From assembly GCF_000715075.1 (NCBI RefSeq), contig NC_134102.1, forward strand, positions 46,137,348 to 46,201,347: DNA of 64,000 nt. Direction: 5' to 3'. This document shows, in pieces, positions 25,052 through 36,573 of this stretch. The number at the start of each line of letters is the position of its first letter. The first letter of the stretch is position 1. Position numbers and translations under genes: made by a program. The notes beneath the pieces are model-generated. The model searched no databases. It was not told the origin of the DNA and was given only the letters and a program-made list of their open reading frames with translations. The stretch comes from Nicotiana tabacum (lineage: Eukaryota > Streptophyta > Magnoliopsida > Solanales > Solanaceae).

Positions 25052-26165
25052 TGTTACACCCCATGTTTTCGTACATAAATGTATGCCATAATTAAATCGA
25101 TATATGCTCGTAAATGAGATGTTATATCCCGCATTTTCGGACGTTGAAGTTTCGTCGTAAGTTGATCGACGCACGCTCGGGAATGAGATTATTTTGAGGT
25201 TATAAGCATTTATGCTATTTCAAAACATTTGATAAGTAAATTCATAAAGGTGAGATGCAAGCGAATCGAAGAAAATGAGTTCCGTCGAAGTTTGGCAATT
25301 TGGGGATAAAATACAGTCCAAGCTATAATACCCGGTATTTATGAACTAGTGCCATACAAGGTACCACATGACCATGATAGTAAGGTGTATAAAGTATGTT
25401 AAAAGTGAGTGATATTATAAGTAATTTGAGATAATTCTTAATTATATGGGTAATTGGTTAATTATTGGTTAGTGAGAGATTTTTAAGTTAATCAAAAGAT
25501 TAGTGGTTAATTAAAGAAAATTTTTGGATAAGCTTGAGATGCCTAACGTGGCAGCCAAAGCAATGACTCTTTAGTCATTTAAAATAGGTATCACATTAAG
25601 GAATTTGGTGGCCAAATCATTCCTAAAGTGGGGCCCACATCATAAGACTTCTTAAAACTTAAGAAGTCATTCAACAGTAACGTTAATCTTCAAAATTCAA
25701 CTCACTTATAAGATTTCATTATCCTTGTAACATGGGAACTTTAGCATCTTCAACAATTCAACATGATTTCATGGCAATTCAACGAGATTTCTTAGCATCT
25801 TAAGCAACGTGAGATTTTGCGATTCTAAGGGAGTATGGTGCAACCTTTCTCAAGAATATCGTACGAATTTTTCCCTACTCCGGGTATGTTAAGGCTAAGC
25901 CCTTCCTTTATTTTGGCATGATCACGTAATTACATGCGTTTGATAAAGAGACATAAAGAGAAATTCATATTCCAAAATTTATGTATATTTTCCTAGTCTC
26001 GTAAGTTACAATATTCTCCTTATCGGGACTTCATATTCAATTGAGTATTGTCTTGTTCTAGTCAAGAGAGCATAGAGCCTATATATGCAGTATTACAGTA
26101 TTTTCATTACCATCGAGCTATAATCGATGGGCAGGCCCCTACTGGGCAACCTCTGATCAGATGGT

Positions 26166-26280
26166 AAGTTATATACCGAGCCTACTATGGCCGAGCGCCT
26201 ATGAGTGAGCCCAGTTGGCCGAGATACAGAGCCTAGTATGGCCGAGCGCCTATGAGCGAGCCTACTACGGCAGAGCAGAT
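26166..26280 (+). repeat. Tandem gccgagcgcctatgag repeats
   Basis: Three partly degenerate units of about 45-50 bases carry the word tatggccgagcgcctatgag. The same repeat appears inverted in the C1 LTRs (6830-6950), showing it is an old part of this LTR type. Confidence 0.75.
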
Positions 26281-26663
26281 ATATACATATATCGAGCCTT
26301 ATAAAGCCGAACACTATTTTACTTACTATATTGAGAGAGTTGAGTTAGTATCAGCAGGGAAGCATATCTTCAGATTATCTTTGACTCCCAGTTACTTTCA
26401 ACTATTATATTATCAGTTCAGTTTCAGCTTTCAGTATATTTCCTTACATACTCGGTACATTATTTTGTACTGACGTCCCTTTTCTGGGGGTGCTGTATTT
26501 CATGCGTGCAGGTTCAGACAGACAGACGGGTAGACCTCCTCATTAGGTGTTGCCCGAGTTCAGCTTGATCGGTAAGCTCCATGCCCTTCGGAGTTGCCGG
26601 GTCTAGAGCTTTATGTACATCTTGTGTATATATGTATATATGTTATGAGTAGGTTGAGACCTG

Positions 26664-26664
<1 letters not shown>

Positions 26665-26715
<51 letters not shown>
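26665..26715. repeat. (TA)n microsatellite
   Basis: About 25 uninterrupted TA units lie inside LTR L1. It is flanked on both sides by the word tgttatgagtaggt, so slippage duplicated the flank or the repeat grew inside a small duplication. Confidence 0.95.
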
Positions 26716-26718
<3 letters not shown>

Positions 26719-27518
26719 ATGAGTAGGTCGGGGCCCTGTTCCGATCACAGTATATCCATCAGTAGAGGCTTGTAGACATATCCTGTCAGTTAGTGCAGTA
26801 TGTTGGGCTTGTAGGCCTTTTATGTATATTTTGTTGGTTTGCCAGCTGTAGTAGTTATGATGGCCTTGTCGGCCCAGCTTTATATTGATGTTTAGTCAGC
26901 ATTCAATTATCTTGCAATGTGGCCTATGGCCAAAGTATGACATTATATGTTCAGAGTCTTTTAGTCGCAAGTTGGTACGCAAGGATAGTAAGGCACCGGG
27001 TGCCGGTCTCACCCCCCAGGTTCGAGGCGTGACAGTTCCGTTAGGTCCGAATAGTAATTTTGGACTTGGACGTATGCCCGGATTTGCATTTGGATATTTC
27101 TAGAAGGATTCGGCGCTAATTGGCAAAAGTTGGAAATTTGTAGGTTTGGAAAGTTCATAAGTTTGATCGGGAGTTGACTTTGAGGATATTGGATTTGGAT
27201 TGTGGTTCCGAGGATTGGAATAGCTTAGTTATATCATTCAAGACTTATGTGCAAAATTTGGGTTCATTCTGTGTTGATTTGATGTGTTTCGGCGCGAATT
27301 TTGGAGATTTCAAGTTCAAAGTTCATTTAAGTTTGATTTTAGGTGATATTTGTCGTTTCAATATTGTTATGTGTGATTTTAGGCCTCGAGTAGGTCCGTG
27401 TTACATTATGGGACTTGTTGGTATATTTGGACGGGGTCCCAAGGGGCTCGGGTAAGTTTCAGGTGAGGTTCAGACCATTTCGTCAAATGTTGCATTTGGC
27501 TAAGGCTGTTGTTTCTAG

Positions 27519-27810
27519 TGTGGCCGCATCTGCGGAAAATTGGTCGTAGAAGCGACATTACAGGTGCGGGGTCTTCTTCGCAGAAGCAAACATGGACAGT
27601 TGGGCGTGAGAGTCGTAGGTGCATGGGCGCATGGGCGCATCTGCGCGACCGCAAGCACGATTCAATGTGCGTAGAAGCGCGATCGCAGAAGCGGGTAGGA
27701 GATCGCAGAAACGAAGGGTCGGATGGTTAGTGGTTATCGCAGAAGCGAAAATTTAGTCGCAGAAGAGACTCCGCAAAAGCGGCTGGGATGTCGCAGATGC
27801 GACGAGGACT
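27519..27810 (+). repeat. Cluster of tcgcagaagcga words in LTR L0
   Basis: About ten near-palindromic words (cgcatctgcgg, tcgtagaagcga, tcgcagaagcg, gtcgcagatgcgac) occur within 290 bases. The equivalent part of the LTR at 57900-58168 has a similar cluster with different exact words. Confidence 0.75.
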
Positions 27811-28538
27811 AGGCAAACAATAGTAAATCGAGGCTTTTGGTTCTTTTATCATATTTTGAGATTTGGGGCTCGGATTAAGACGAGTTTTGAATCGATTTTC
27901 ATCACGTGGATTGCGGTAAGTGTTCTACACTCGATTTTGGTAATATTTCGTGAATCTATCTTCATTTTTTGTAATTGGATTGTGAACTTTAAAAAGAAAA
28001 TTTAGGGGTTCTGTCCAAAGTTTCATAGAGTGAATTTTTGAGTTTTTAGCATCGATTCGGAGTCAGATTTGGGTGAAAGTATGAATGGGTTGTCGGATTT
28101 GGTGTGTTTTATCGAAATCCGAGGTGCGGGCCCGGGTATGACTTTTTGGTCGATTTTGGGATTTTGATTAAAGATTCGACCTTTATCAATTAGGTTTGTT
28201 TCCTTTGGCATTATTTGATGTATTTGAGTTGCTTTTGGCTAGTTTCGAGCCGTTCGGAGGTCGGTAAGCGCGTGATGGCATCTTTGGAGCATCGTTTGGC
28301 TTACTCGGTATTGGATTTGGCTTGTTCGAGGTAAGTAACACTTCTAAACTTGGTGCTGAAGGTATGAATCCCCGAATATACATGTTACGTGTTTGGTGTG
28401 AGGTGACGCACATGCCAGGTGACAGGCTGTGTGCGTGCACCATGTGAATTATGGCTCGGTTAATTCTGTGGTACTATGTAGTTACTTAATCTTATCTCTA
28501 TCCATGATATTTCTGCGTGATAGAGTAACTGAGTTGTG

Positions 28539-28554
28539 ATCCATGTTAGAAACC
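28539..28554 (+). repeat. Left target-site duplication of LINE (atccatgttagaaacc)
   Basis: Sixteen bases are repeated exactly at 29176-29191, flanking the LINE fragment. Confidence 0.85.
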
Positions 28555-29175
28555 CAGGAGAAGATGCACGGGGCTCCCATTGATGACAAGATGCGGGAAG
28601 CGAGGCTTAGATGGTTAGGACATGTTCAAAGGAGAAACCCAGATGCTCCGGTATGTAGGTGTGAGCGGCTGGTTGTGCAGGGCACGAGAAGAGGTAGAGG
28701 GCGGCCTAAGAAATATTGGGGAGAGGTGATCAGGCAGGATATGGCGAAGCTCCAGATTTTCGAGGACATAACACTTGGTAGGAAGATGTGGAGGTCGAGT
28801 ATTAGGGTTGTAGGTTAGGAGGTAGTTGAGTCTTGCCTTACTTCGTACCATTGTGGGACTAGCCAGGTATGGTTTTTGTCTAAGATAGCTAGTGGCAATG
28901 TTGTGTCTTACTATTTCGCTTCTCAGTACAGGACCTATTTATTAGCTATCGCCTTTGCTTTGCATCTTTCTTCTTGATTTCATGGTATTCTTAATTTTCC
29001 TATGATTGTTGTGGTGATACTAATATTGTCTCCTTTTATCTTTTTGTCTTTTTATTTTCTTGAGCCGAGGGTCTTTCGAAAACAGCCTCTCTACTCCTTC
29101 GGGGTAGGGGTAAGGTCTGCGTACACACTACCCTCCCCAGACCCCATTAGTGGGATTTTACTAGGTTGTTGTTGT
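28554..29175 (+). mobile_element. 5'-truncated RTE-type LINE 3' end
   Basis: It begins inside the C-terminal coding end of an RTE-like LINE. The frame from 28543 reads [20 protein letters not shown], then a [12 protein letters not shown] block, ending at a TAG near 28818. The 3' untranslated part contains ccgagggtctttcg...aaacagcctctctac...ggtaaggtctgcgtacacac and finishes ggttgttgttgt. A 16-bp target duplication flanks it. RTE elements move by target-primed reverse transcription and are commonly truncated at the 5' end. The uninterrupted site survives in the sister LTR at about 58893. Confidence 0.88.
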
Positions 29176-29439
29176 ATCCATGTTAGAAACCATGTTTAGG
29201 CTATATGCTTATTCTGTTGGGGCCCACTGAGATCATTTCTGTTGTTGAGATATTTGCTTAAATTGGAGTTACATACTCATTCAAATTCATTCATTTGCAT
29301 ATCATATCTTAGTCTCTGTTATCATTTGTTATCACAACATGTTTTCATTGTTTGGGCTGATTGGCATGAGATTTGTGAGCCCGAGAGACTGGAGAAATTG
29401 ATGATTGAGTTGGGCCTGAGGTCCGGATTGTGAGTTATA

Positions 29440-29705
29440 TTGATGGGATCAGGCTGCACGCCACAGCAGATATTATATATATGTGTGGATCGGGTTGCAC
29501 GTCGCAACAAGCCTTATGGCTAAATGTGGATCGGGTTACGCGCCACAACAGGCCTTAGGGCTATATGTGGATCGGGATGCACGCTGCAGCAGGTTATATT
29601 AGCGCTTGGGCAGGATACGCCCCTCCGGAGTCTGCACACCCACAGTGAGCGCAGGTTCTATTGATTCATGATGGGATCGGGTTGTGCACCGCAGCAGGTA
29701 CCGTA
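29440..29705 (+). repeat. Tandem ggatcgggttgcacgccgcaacagg repeats
   Basis: Five units of roughly 45-55 bases with the core ggatcggg-tgcacg-cgca-cagg occur in LTR L0. Two units remain in the sister LTR (59165-59255). Confidence 0.8.
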
Positions 29706-30586
29706 CAGTGTTGAGTGACCGAGTGTGTTGAGTGATTGAGCGTGATGAGTGGGATTGTGAAACAGTGAGATGGAGTACTTTGAGAGTGTGGGTACATGAG
29801 TTCATCACTGTGGTGCATTGCATTGACATGTATACTTGGCACACATGCATAGAGATGCATTCCCTCATGTTACACGATTTTGTGACATTTATGACATTCA
29901 CATGCACATTGACATGTAGTCATAGAGATGTACTTTCCTCATTCCATCTGATAATGAGACTTCTTAACTGTTGTTGAAAGTTTTTGGAAAAAAACACAGT
30001 TTTCAAACTTACACATATCTTTGGTGTTTTTGGTGAAAGGTTTGAGATTTACTGTTATACTTGAAAAGCATGCCTATTTATCTGTAACTGTGAACGAGCT
30101 GAGCTAATTTTTGTACCATCTTTATTATATTGTTATGAACTATTGCTGGTTATTAGAGTTGGACCCTGACCCTTGTCCCAGCTCGTCACTACTTTCAACA
30201 TAAGGTTATGTTTGTTACTTATTGAGTACATGGGATCGTGTAGATATTGGATGCTGATATAGCTGTGTGCGATGGGAGATGGATCTGAAGATGTACCTGT
30301 GTTCCAGTCATAGTTGCCTCTTGATCTTGGTAGCTTTAATATTTCAGATCTGTTCATGTATATTTCAAACAGATGGTGTATTTTATTTCAAACCAGCTTT
30401 GTAAACTCTATATCTTAGAAGCTCATGATTTATACTACCAGTCCTTGGGAAATTCTTGTATAAAATTGGTGTATTATCAATTCTTTTCTTAATAAATTTT
30501 ATTAAATTGAATATTTGTTAATTGCCTTACCTGATGGGTTGGGTTAGGTTCCATCACGACTAATTGGATTTTGGGCCGTGGCAAAG

Positions 30587-30598
30587 TGGTATCAGAGC
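30587..30598 (+). other. Primer binding site (tRNA-iMet) of element L0
   Basis: TGGTATCAGAGC starts three bases after the LTR end GTGGCA, complementary to initiator Met tRNA. This proves that 27035-30583 is a 5' LTR in + orientation. Confidence 0.92.
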
Positions 30599-31690
30599 TC
30601 TAGGTTCATAGGTTCTAAAAGTCATGAGCAAGTGTCTAGTAGGGTCTTGCGGATCGGTATGATGACGTCCATACATATCTTCGAGAGGCTACAGGGCATT
30701 TAGGATAAATTTCCCATCTTTCTTTCCTTATCTTGCTGTATTAATTCAGCTTGAAGTGTAACTCTTTGAATTCCTTCCACGCATTCATGTGCGTATGTGA
30801 GCGCTCGATATCAGCTGTACTGTACATCGACGACTTGTGATTCCATGGATAAGGTGCGAGATGTGATTTTGGCGTGATGATGATAGGCCAGTCTGGAGGA
30901 CTTGAGGCCGGGTTTTGACTGTAGCTTGAGCACGGGGATTTCGGTTGTGTGAGCACGTGCTTTTGGACTTATATGTCTGGTAGCGTCCCTATGAGTGGAA
31001 TTTATGACTTGATGAGTGGTTGGATGGCTGTATGATGAGTATGATGTGACCGCGGGATGTATTCAGATGGTTCGAATATGATGAAAAAAGTTTGCTTGAG
31101 ATGTAAAAAGGACTATTGGGTGCTAGATTGTTGTCTTGATGTGACGCATAGTCTCGAGTTGAGTGTGTTGAAACCTTTTTTTTTTTGTTTAATTGTAGAA
31201 CGAAGTAGATTTTCATGTCTTGTGGTGAGTTCAAACTTAGGAAGATTGGGTGATTGCATAGTAGTTGTGGCTGTGAAAGGGTATAAAGAGATGTCAGTTT
31301 GAGGCTAAGCATGTGGGTTATAACCTGCGAGGTAATCTACGGATGTGTGATTTTATGATTTTGTGTGGAGGCTTTCTTTCCTACTAGTGGGTTATATTTG
31401 TGCGATTTGAGTTTGAATCGGTTGTAATAGTTGACTTGACCGTCATGAGGATGGATGTGAGATTTGTAGATGATTTGAAGTATTAGATGGTTTGTGTTAC
31501 ATGAGCTTATGAAGGATTTAGTTGAATCTCCCTGCGGTATTATGGTAGTAATAAAGTATGGGTATTGCGATTATAAAGTGTTTGATCTATGGCTTTGAAC
31601 TAAGTGGGGGAGTCTGCTATCGGCGATTTGATTGCATTGTTACGTGTTGCATTGGTTTGGGTCTAAGGCATCTTGTGGATCGGTTATGAC
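30599..31690 (+). other. Untranslated leader of element L0, truncated
   Basis: About 1.1 kb follows the primer site without a usable reading frame. It resembles, from memory, the long non-coding leaders of Solanaceae Tekay-like elements. Resemblance fades near 31690, with no gag, so the element is cut off here. Confidence 0.55.
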
Positions 31691-33877
31691 TTGCAAGTGC
31701 CCAGTTCGTGCTCCTCCAGCTCCCTCTTATTTCAATTAAAATTTCTTTCGTGAATTTGACATAACTCAACATCTTTAGAGGCATGAGGCATCTACAAAAG
31801 GAATATGAATGCAATTTGGTTCTCAATCAAATAGAATAATGGATCAATACCAATGCGAAGTGGGTTCGGTTGCTACTTATTGCTAAAAGTAGTTGATAAG
31901 CATTAAGTATTGAAAATTATTTTCTAGTGATAGAGCTGATTTATTAAATAAACAGTTACTTGTTTGGATAAGAGTGTTGAAACTGATAATAAGCAGTGAA
32001 AGTATTTGGGGGGAAAAGCTGATAAGCATTTTTTTCTATTAAAATAACTTAAATGCTCTTAAAGTTGTTTATTACAGGATTTCAATTCTCGAATGATTCA
32101 AGAACAAAAATAATTTATGTCTCAATTTAATATTTATGCAAAATTTATTAGATAACATTATTTTTAATAAAATTATATGGTGATAAGCTAAAATACAATC
32201 ATAAGCTAAAATAAAACAATTAATAATTTGTACAAAATTCATTACATTATAAGGAATAGAATAAAGAATAATCGTTTGGTTCATATTTAAATACAAAGAA
32301 CAAGAGAAATTTCGAATCTGGGCAATGAATGTTGAACAACATTAACGTTTTCCCCTTTATAACACAACGCTTATTTATTTCTTTTTCAAGAGATTGAGAA
32401 ATAATTAGGAATATACCCAGATCTCTAATTATACAACAAGATGCAAAAAGGACTTAGCAAATAATTTAAGAAAGTAAAAGAAATTTTTTACCCTAAATGG
32501 TGCCAATTGCCAATCTCATTGTTCTTAGACAGTAGTGGAGGTTAAGAAGTGAGAAAAAATGGTGAGTGAATTGAGTCATGAAGAACGGTAGATTTTAGGT
32601 TTTTGTTTTAGAGAAGGTATTTTAAAGATTATAATAAAATAATAGGGTAAAAGAGTAAAATTATTGGTTAAACCAAAAGTGCTTATAAGTCAAAAAAATC
32701 ATAAGCTGGGGTGACCAACTTATAAGCCAAGTGCTTATAAGCTCTTTTTGGTGTTTACCGAACGCGTAGATAAGTTAAAAAAATACTTGTAAGCTAGTTT
32801 GATCAATTTATAAGCTTAGCGAAACACCCTACAAATAACTGAGACTTCTAAGGAACCACATTTAACTTGGGCCGGAAGTGGAAAGAAGTCGGCCAAGTCT
32901 TATTTACTGCATTCACCTAAAGTTGTTTCTCTATTTAGAAATGGCTTTCAGGTAATTCCATTTGTTTAAGTAGTGACTCCTTAATAACCATCACGTTTCA
33001 TTTCAATGAGATGTCTACATTTTAGCGACAGACAAGTAATGATAAGCAATCTCAAGCTATATTCTTCAAGCAGTATTGATGCTAAAACACACCTGGCTAT
33101 ATGAGCCACTTCACTGCCAAAACTACGAACGAAATAGGAATAACAATTGCACAAGAAAAAATGGGATGTCATAATCCAAGTGCTAGCTGCCAAAATTTTT
33201 TTACACCATCACATGTAAAATTGCTACGATGATTAATTTTACAAGAGCGCTAACCTGTAACCACGGGAAATAAATCAGTCCTGACTACAAATTGGTGTCT
33301 ATTCAAAGAACTAGACTACAATAAATTAATGTTAGCCAGGCGTTTCTTGAAGCTGGCATTATACAACAGACCTAAAATCATTCTGCGCACCGACATTGGA
33401 AACAATGTTTTACACATCTTGCCTTCCTCTATGTGTATGTTATTTTTAGGTGGATCGATACCCAGCTGTTCTGTACTACTCACCGCCATGATATTCCTGT
33501 CACTCCCGATCCATTGCTTGTCCATGCATGAAGTGGCGTTCATCTGCAACAGTATAAAGACATACTGAATAACAGGAAAGAAAGAATTTGAACGAATAGA
33601 AAGCTGATGAAGGGCCTTGGAAGTTTATAACAGTGCATCCACAAACAGCTCGAACAATACCAGATACTATGACATAAAAGCAATACAATTGATTTTGATT
33701 TATCCTATTAGTATTTATTATAGACATTATTGTTATTACCATCGTTATTAGTGCTTTCTCATCTAGCCAAATACATGGGACGTTTCAGTTTGGTTTTGTA
33801 GGTCTGCAAAAACACAACACTGGAGATTACATGTTTCACTGTCGCTGACAATAATACTGATGGTGGAATACATTCTA
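31691..33877. other. AT-rich intergenic stretch with MITE-like segment
   Basis: No gene is supported. Between about 31860 and 32835 the words gataagc, cttataag and ataagct recur, and the right end reads cttagcgaaacaccct. This resembles terminal and subterminal sequence of hAT-type MITEs, but I could not match a clean left terminal repeat or target duplication. 32990-33600 holds only short chance frames. Confidence 0.35.
33869..33877 (+). repeat. Left 9-bp target duplication of MULE (tacattcta)
   Basis: tacattcta is repeated exactly at 35043-35051, the 9-bp length expected of Mutator-like transposition. Confidence 0.88.
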
Positions 33878-35042
33878 GGCTTAATACATATGCAGCCCCT
33901 TAAACTTGTCCGGATTTTTCATTTAGACACTTATACTATGCCTTGTTCCAATCGAGCACCTGAACTCCTTCATCAGTGTGTCTATCAGACACAACATGCT
34001 GACATGGCATGGTGTTTGCTTCACACCAAAAAGCTGAGCGCGTGAATGGATGGAAATTTCAACCTCTCACCTCCCAAGCTCCAGCTCCATCTTGAGGTCA
34101 AGAAATATCATCCTTGCCTTCGACTTCAAATGGGGTTTGGATTTTTGTTCTTGCCATAGTCCACCAGAGATAACATCCACCATCACCATTTTTATTAATC
34201 ATCTCCAACTTCACAGCTGAGAGGGGAGAAAGTTTGACGATCGGCGTGCCGCTGGCTCTAAAGCAGCTTGACAAAATGCCAGTCCGAAGATAGTAGAGAA
34301 ACACATTAACATAGATAGAAGAAAATATAATTGTCTTGGTATATATTTTGATATTTACTAGAAAATTTCTAAAAAGCATTGCTTGGACTTTCCCCGGAAC
34401 AAACCCAGGAGCCAACACCATCACCGGTAAACAACTGACCACCAGAGAGTATCCCATAGTTCCATCCATATATTCCGCAACACATTACAAACAGAAAAAA
34501 CCTTAAGAAAAAATCAACAGACATGACATGAATATGAGCAAGAAGATGGAGAGGTCACCGGATGAATATTTTCCGGCCGAACTCCGGTGAAGTTCTTCAC
34601 TGTACTTGAAACTGATGAGTGCAGGTTTTGTGGGGGGAGAAACGCAATGGAGCAGAGAATAGAAAATGAGAGAAATTAATAAGGTCTTGTTCTGAATAGA
34701 AATTATACGAGTCGGCCCCGATTAAGACTATGGGAAACTACCGAATATGTTCTTCTAACTTAGATAATGAGGGAGAGAAATTAGTGGTCAATGGCTGAAG
34801 GGAGGGGAGGAAGGGGTTCAACTGAAACGGATTTTTTTTCTTCTGATGTGTCTAAATTTCATTGGTTACATTTTTAAAGTTAACGCGTGAATCTCACACA
34901 TTTAAGTGTTTGGACTGACAGTAAAAAATGTGTTCAATAGACACTTTCAATACACTTAAAGTGCTCAATAGGTAACACCTTTAGTTAAGGTGTCTAAATG
35001 GAAAACTCTTGCAAGTTTAAGGGGCCATCTATGTATTCAGCC
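33878..35042. mobile_element. Non-autonomous Mutator-like element (MULE)
   Basis: The left end reads GGCTTAATACATATGCAGCC and continues ccttaaacttg...tttagacac. The right end, reverse-complemented, reads GGCTGAATACATAGATGGCC and continues ccttaaacttg...tttagacac, giving terminal inverted repeats of about 55 bases. Exact 9-bp target duplications flank the 1,165-bp element. No transposase frame is present. The interior has higher GC than the ends, with a 123-codon minus-strand frame (34098-34469) of unknown origin, so a captured gene fragment (Pack-MULE) is possible but unproven. Confidence 0.87.
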
Positions 35043-35853
35043 TACATTCTACATGGTACACATTCCCACGCCCACCCCACCCCCCCAAAAAAAAACGTTT
35101 TTACTTTCACTTCCACAAATCACCTTTTTCACGTGGACGAAATGTTCACTCATCAAAATCATTATCATATGTAAATCCAGTAAACCTGGAGAACATTCTA
35201 ATTTTACCATACCAAAGGGTGTGGTCTAGTGGTCAACGAAGTTGATGCAAACTTTGGAGATTCCGTTTCAAATTCCAGCAGAAACAAAAAACACTAAGGT
35301 GATTTCTTATTTTTTTTATTGTTTTTTTTAGAAAGGTATCGGTGATTTGTTCCATTCTGCATAAACCTTGGTGAATGGAGTTATTCAGTACTTATACTGG
35401 TGGGAGGTAACAGGCACACCGATGAAATAGTCAAGGTGTGTCATTATCACCACAAAGAAAAAAACAAAATCAACAATAGTTTATTTTACCTTTTACATGG
35501 CATTTACTTCTTGATCTATCCCTTTTCTATTTATTTATTTATTCTTTTTGTATGGGGTGGTCTGGGGGTCTATCGTTAAAAGCCTCCCTACCCTCAAGGT
35601 AGGGGTAAAGTATGCGTACACACTACACTCCCCACACCCCATGTGTGGGATTATACTGGGTTTGTTGTTTTTGTGTGGGGTGGCCTGAGACTAAGATGAA
35701 TTTAAATGGGCAACATGGTAAGTGAGTTCATATAACTATCCCCAACTTGTTTGGAATTGAGGCATAGTTATTTTCCTGTGTGGTGGCTGGGTTTTGTGCA
35801 TTTAGGGTCAGAGGTCCACTACAACCAAGTGGTATTCATGGGCTATGTGACAC
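35043..35853. mobile_element. Flank with RTE-type 3'-tail insertion (35566-35667)
   Basis: The approximately 100-base segment 35566-35667 has the RTE/SINE tail text ggggtctatcg...ctaccctcaaggtaggggtaaagtatgcgtacacac and ends gggtttgttg. Near-identical stretches starting tttttgt at 35545 and 35668 look like a target duplication of about 20 bases with two mismatches. The rest of the interval has no recognisable feature. Confidence 0.65.
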
Positions 35854-36573
35854 CAGTGTTATGAAAAGCGCGAAGCGAAGCGTAGCAGTCATAGTCGCTT
35901 CTGGTGGGTGAAGCGTAACAGGTGTTTGGAAGAGACCGCTTCTGCCAAAAAGCGCTAGCGAAGCGTGAAGCGACTGAAGTGCTCGCTTCTGTCTTTTAAG
36001 TGACACTGCCAACGGTACTTAAATGAAAAAATAAAAAAGCTCAGTCTTTCTTTACAAAATCAACAAGCAGCGACTACGATTTCGATTTTCAGCACTCTTC
36101 TTCTTTAAGTTCAAGCCCGGTTATGTTTTCTTCTTCTCGTTTCAGTGCTTAAAATAACAGCGAAATGCTGCCAAATTTTTTTTTTCCTTCAGTTTTTCTT
36201 CTTTTTTTCATTCTCTTCTTCTTCTTCTTTTTATTTTCGTTTCGGTCCTTGAAATGCTACCATTTTTTTTTCTTCCAATCTTCATCTTTTGTTCTTACTG
36301 CCATTTTTTTTTGTGCAGATTCTTAAGTTGTTCTTTTAACGGCACCAAAAGCCATCTTTTGTGCTTTAATTGATGCTACTCTTTAGTTTTACATTGAAGT
36401 ATTGAATATTTGCTTACAGTTACATATGTTGTCTATGCAGTATTTATTTTAGTTTTATTTTTAATCCAGCTTCACTTAAAAAAAGTGAGCGCTTCGCTCT
36501 TCGCTTTTCGCTTCACGCTTTAAGCAAAACAGGACTTGTCGCTTTACCTTGCTTCACGCTCTTCACAACACTG
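35854..36573. mobile_element. Non-autonomous hAT element
   Basis: 720 bases start CAGTGTTATGAAAAGCGCG and end CGCTCTTCACAACACTG, imperfect terminal inverted repeats. They are flanked by exact 8-bp duplications tgtgacac (35846-35853 and 36574-36581), the hAT size. Both ends are packed with gaagcg/cgcttc words in opposite orientation (about 35864-35985 and 36485-36565), the kind of subterminal repeat that hAT transposases bind. There is no transposase frame; the middle is T-rich. Confidence 0.88.

Larger units (their letters stand above)
25052..27034 (+). mobile_element. Gypsy 3' LTR L1
   Basis: It starts TGTTACACCCC after a polypurine tract and ends GGTTCGAGGCGTGACA. It shares with the C1 LTR the cgagcctactatggccgagcg repeats and the hairpin block (26473-26513), so it is a distant relative of C1 and not of the G1/G3/G4 coding family. 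The first 137 bases are two diverged copies of the LTR start (25052-25119 and 25120-25188). A TA microsatellite occupies 26665-26715. The 5' LTR is not in the window. Confidence 0.8.
27035..30583 (+). mobile_element. Gypsy 5' LTR L0 (5' end missing), interrupted by LINE
   Basis: It aligns by eye with the complete LTR at 57192-60161 starting from the equivalent of 57416, so about 224 bases of its start are missing at the border with L1. It ends GGGCCGTGGCA (a changed GTGACA) and is followed by a primer site at 30587, so it is a 5' LTR. It holds a cluster of cgcagaagcg words (27519-27810), a 5'-truncated LINE (28554-29175) and tandem ggatcgggttgcacg repeats (29440-29705). Confidence 0.8.

Noticed and set aside
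28543..28818. Frame as a host gene
   Set aside because: Its text is the C-terminal end of an RTE LINE, flanked by a LINE target duplication.
29440..29705. CRISPR-like array
   Set aside because: Units are diverged and directly adjoining with no unique spacers, inside a plant LTR.
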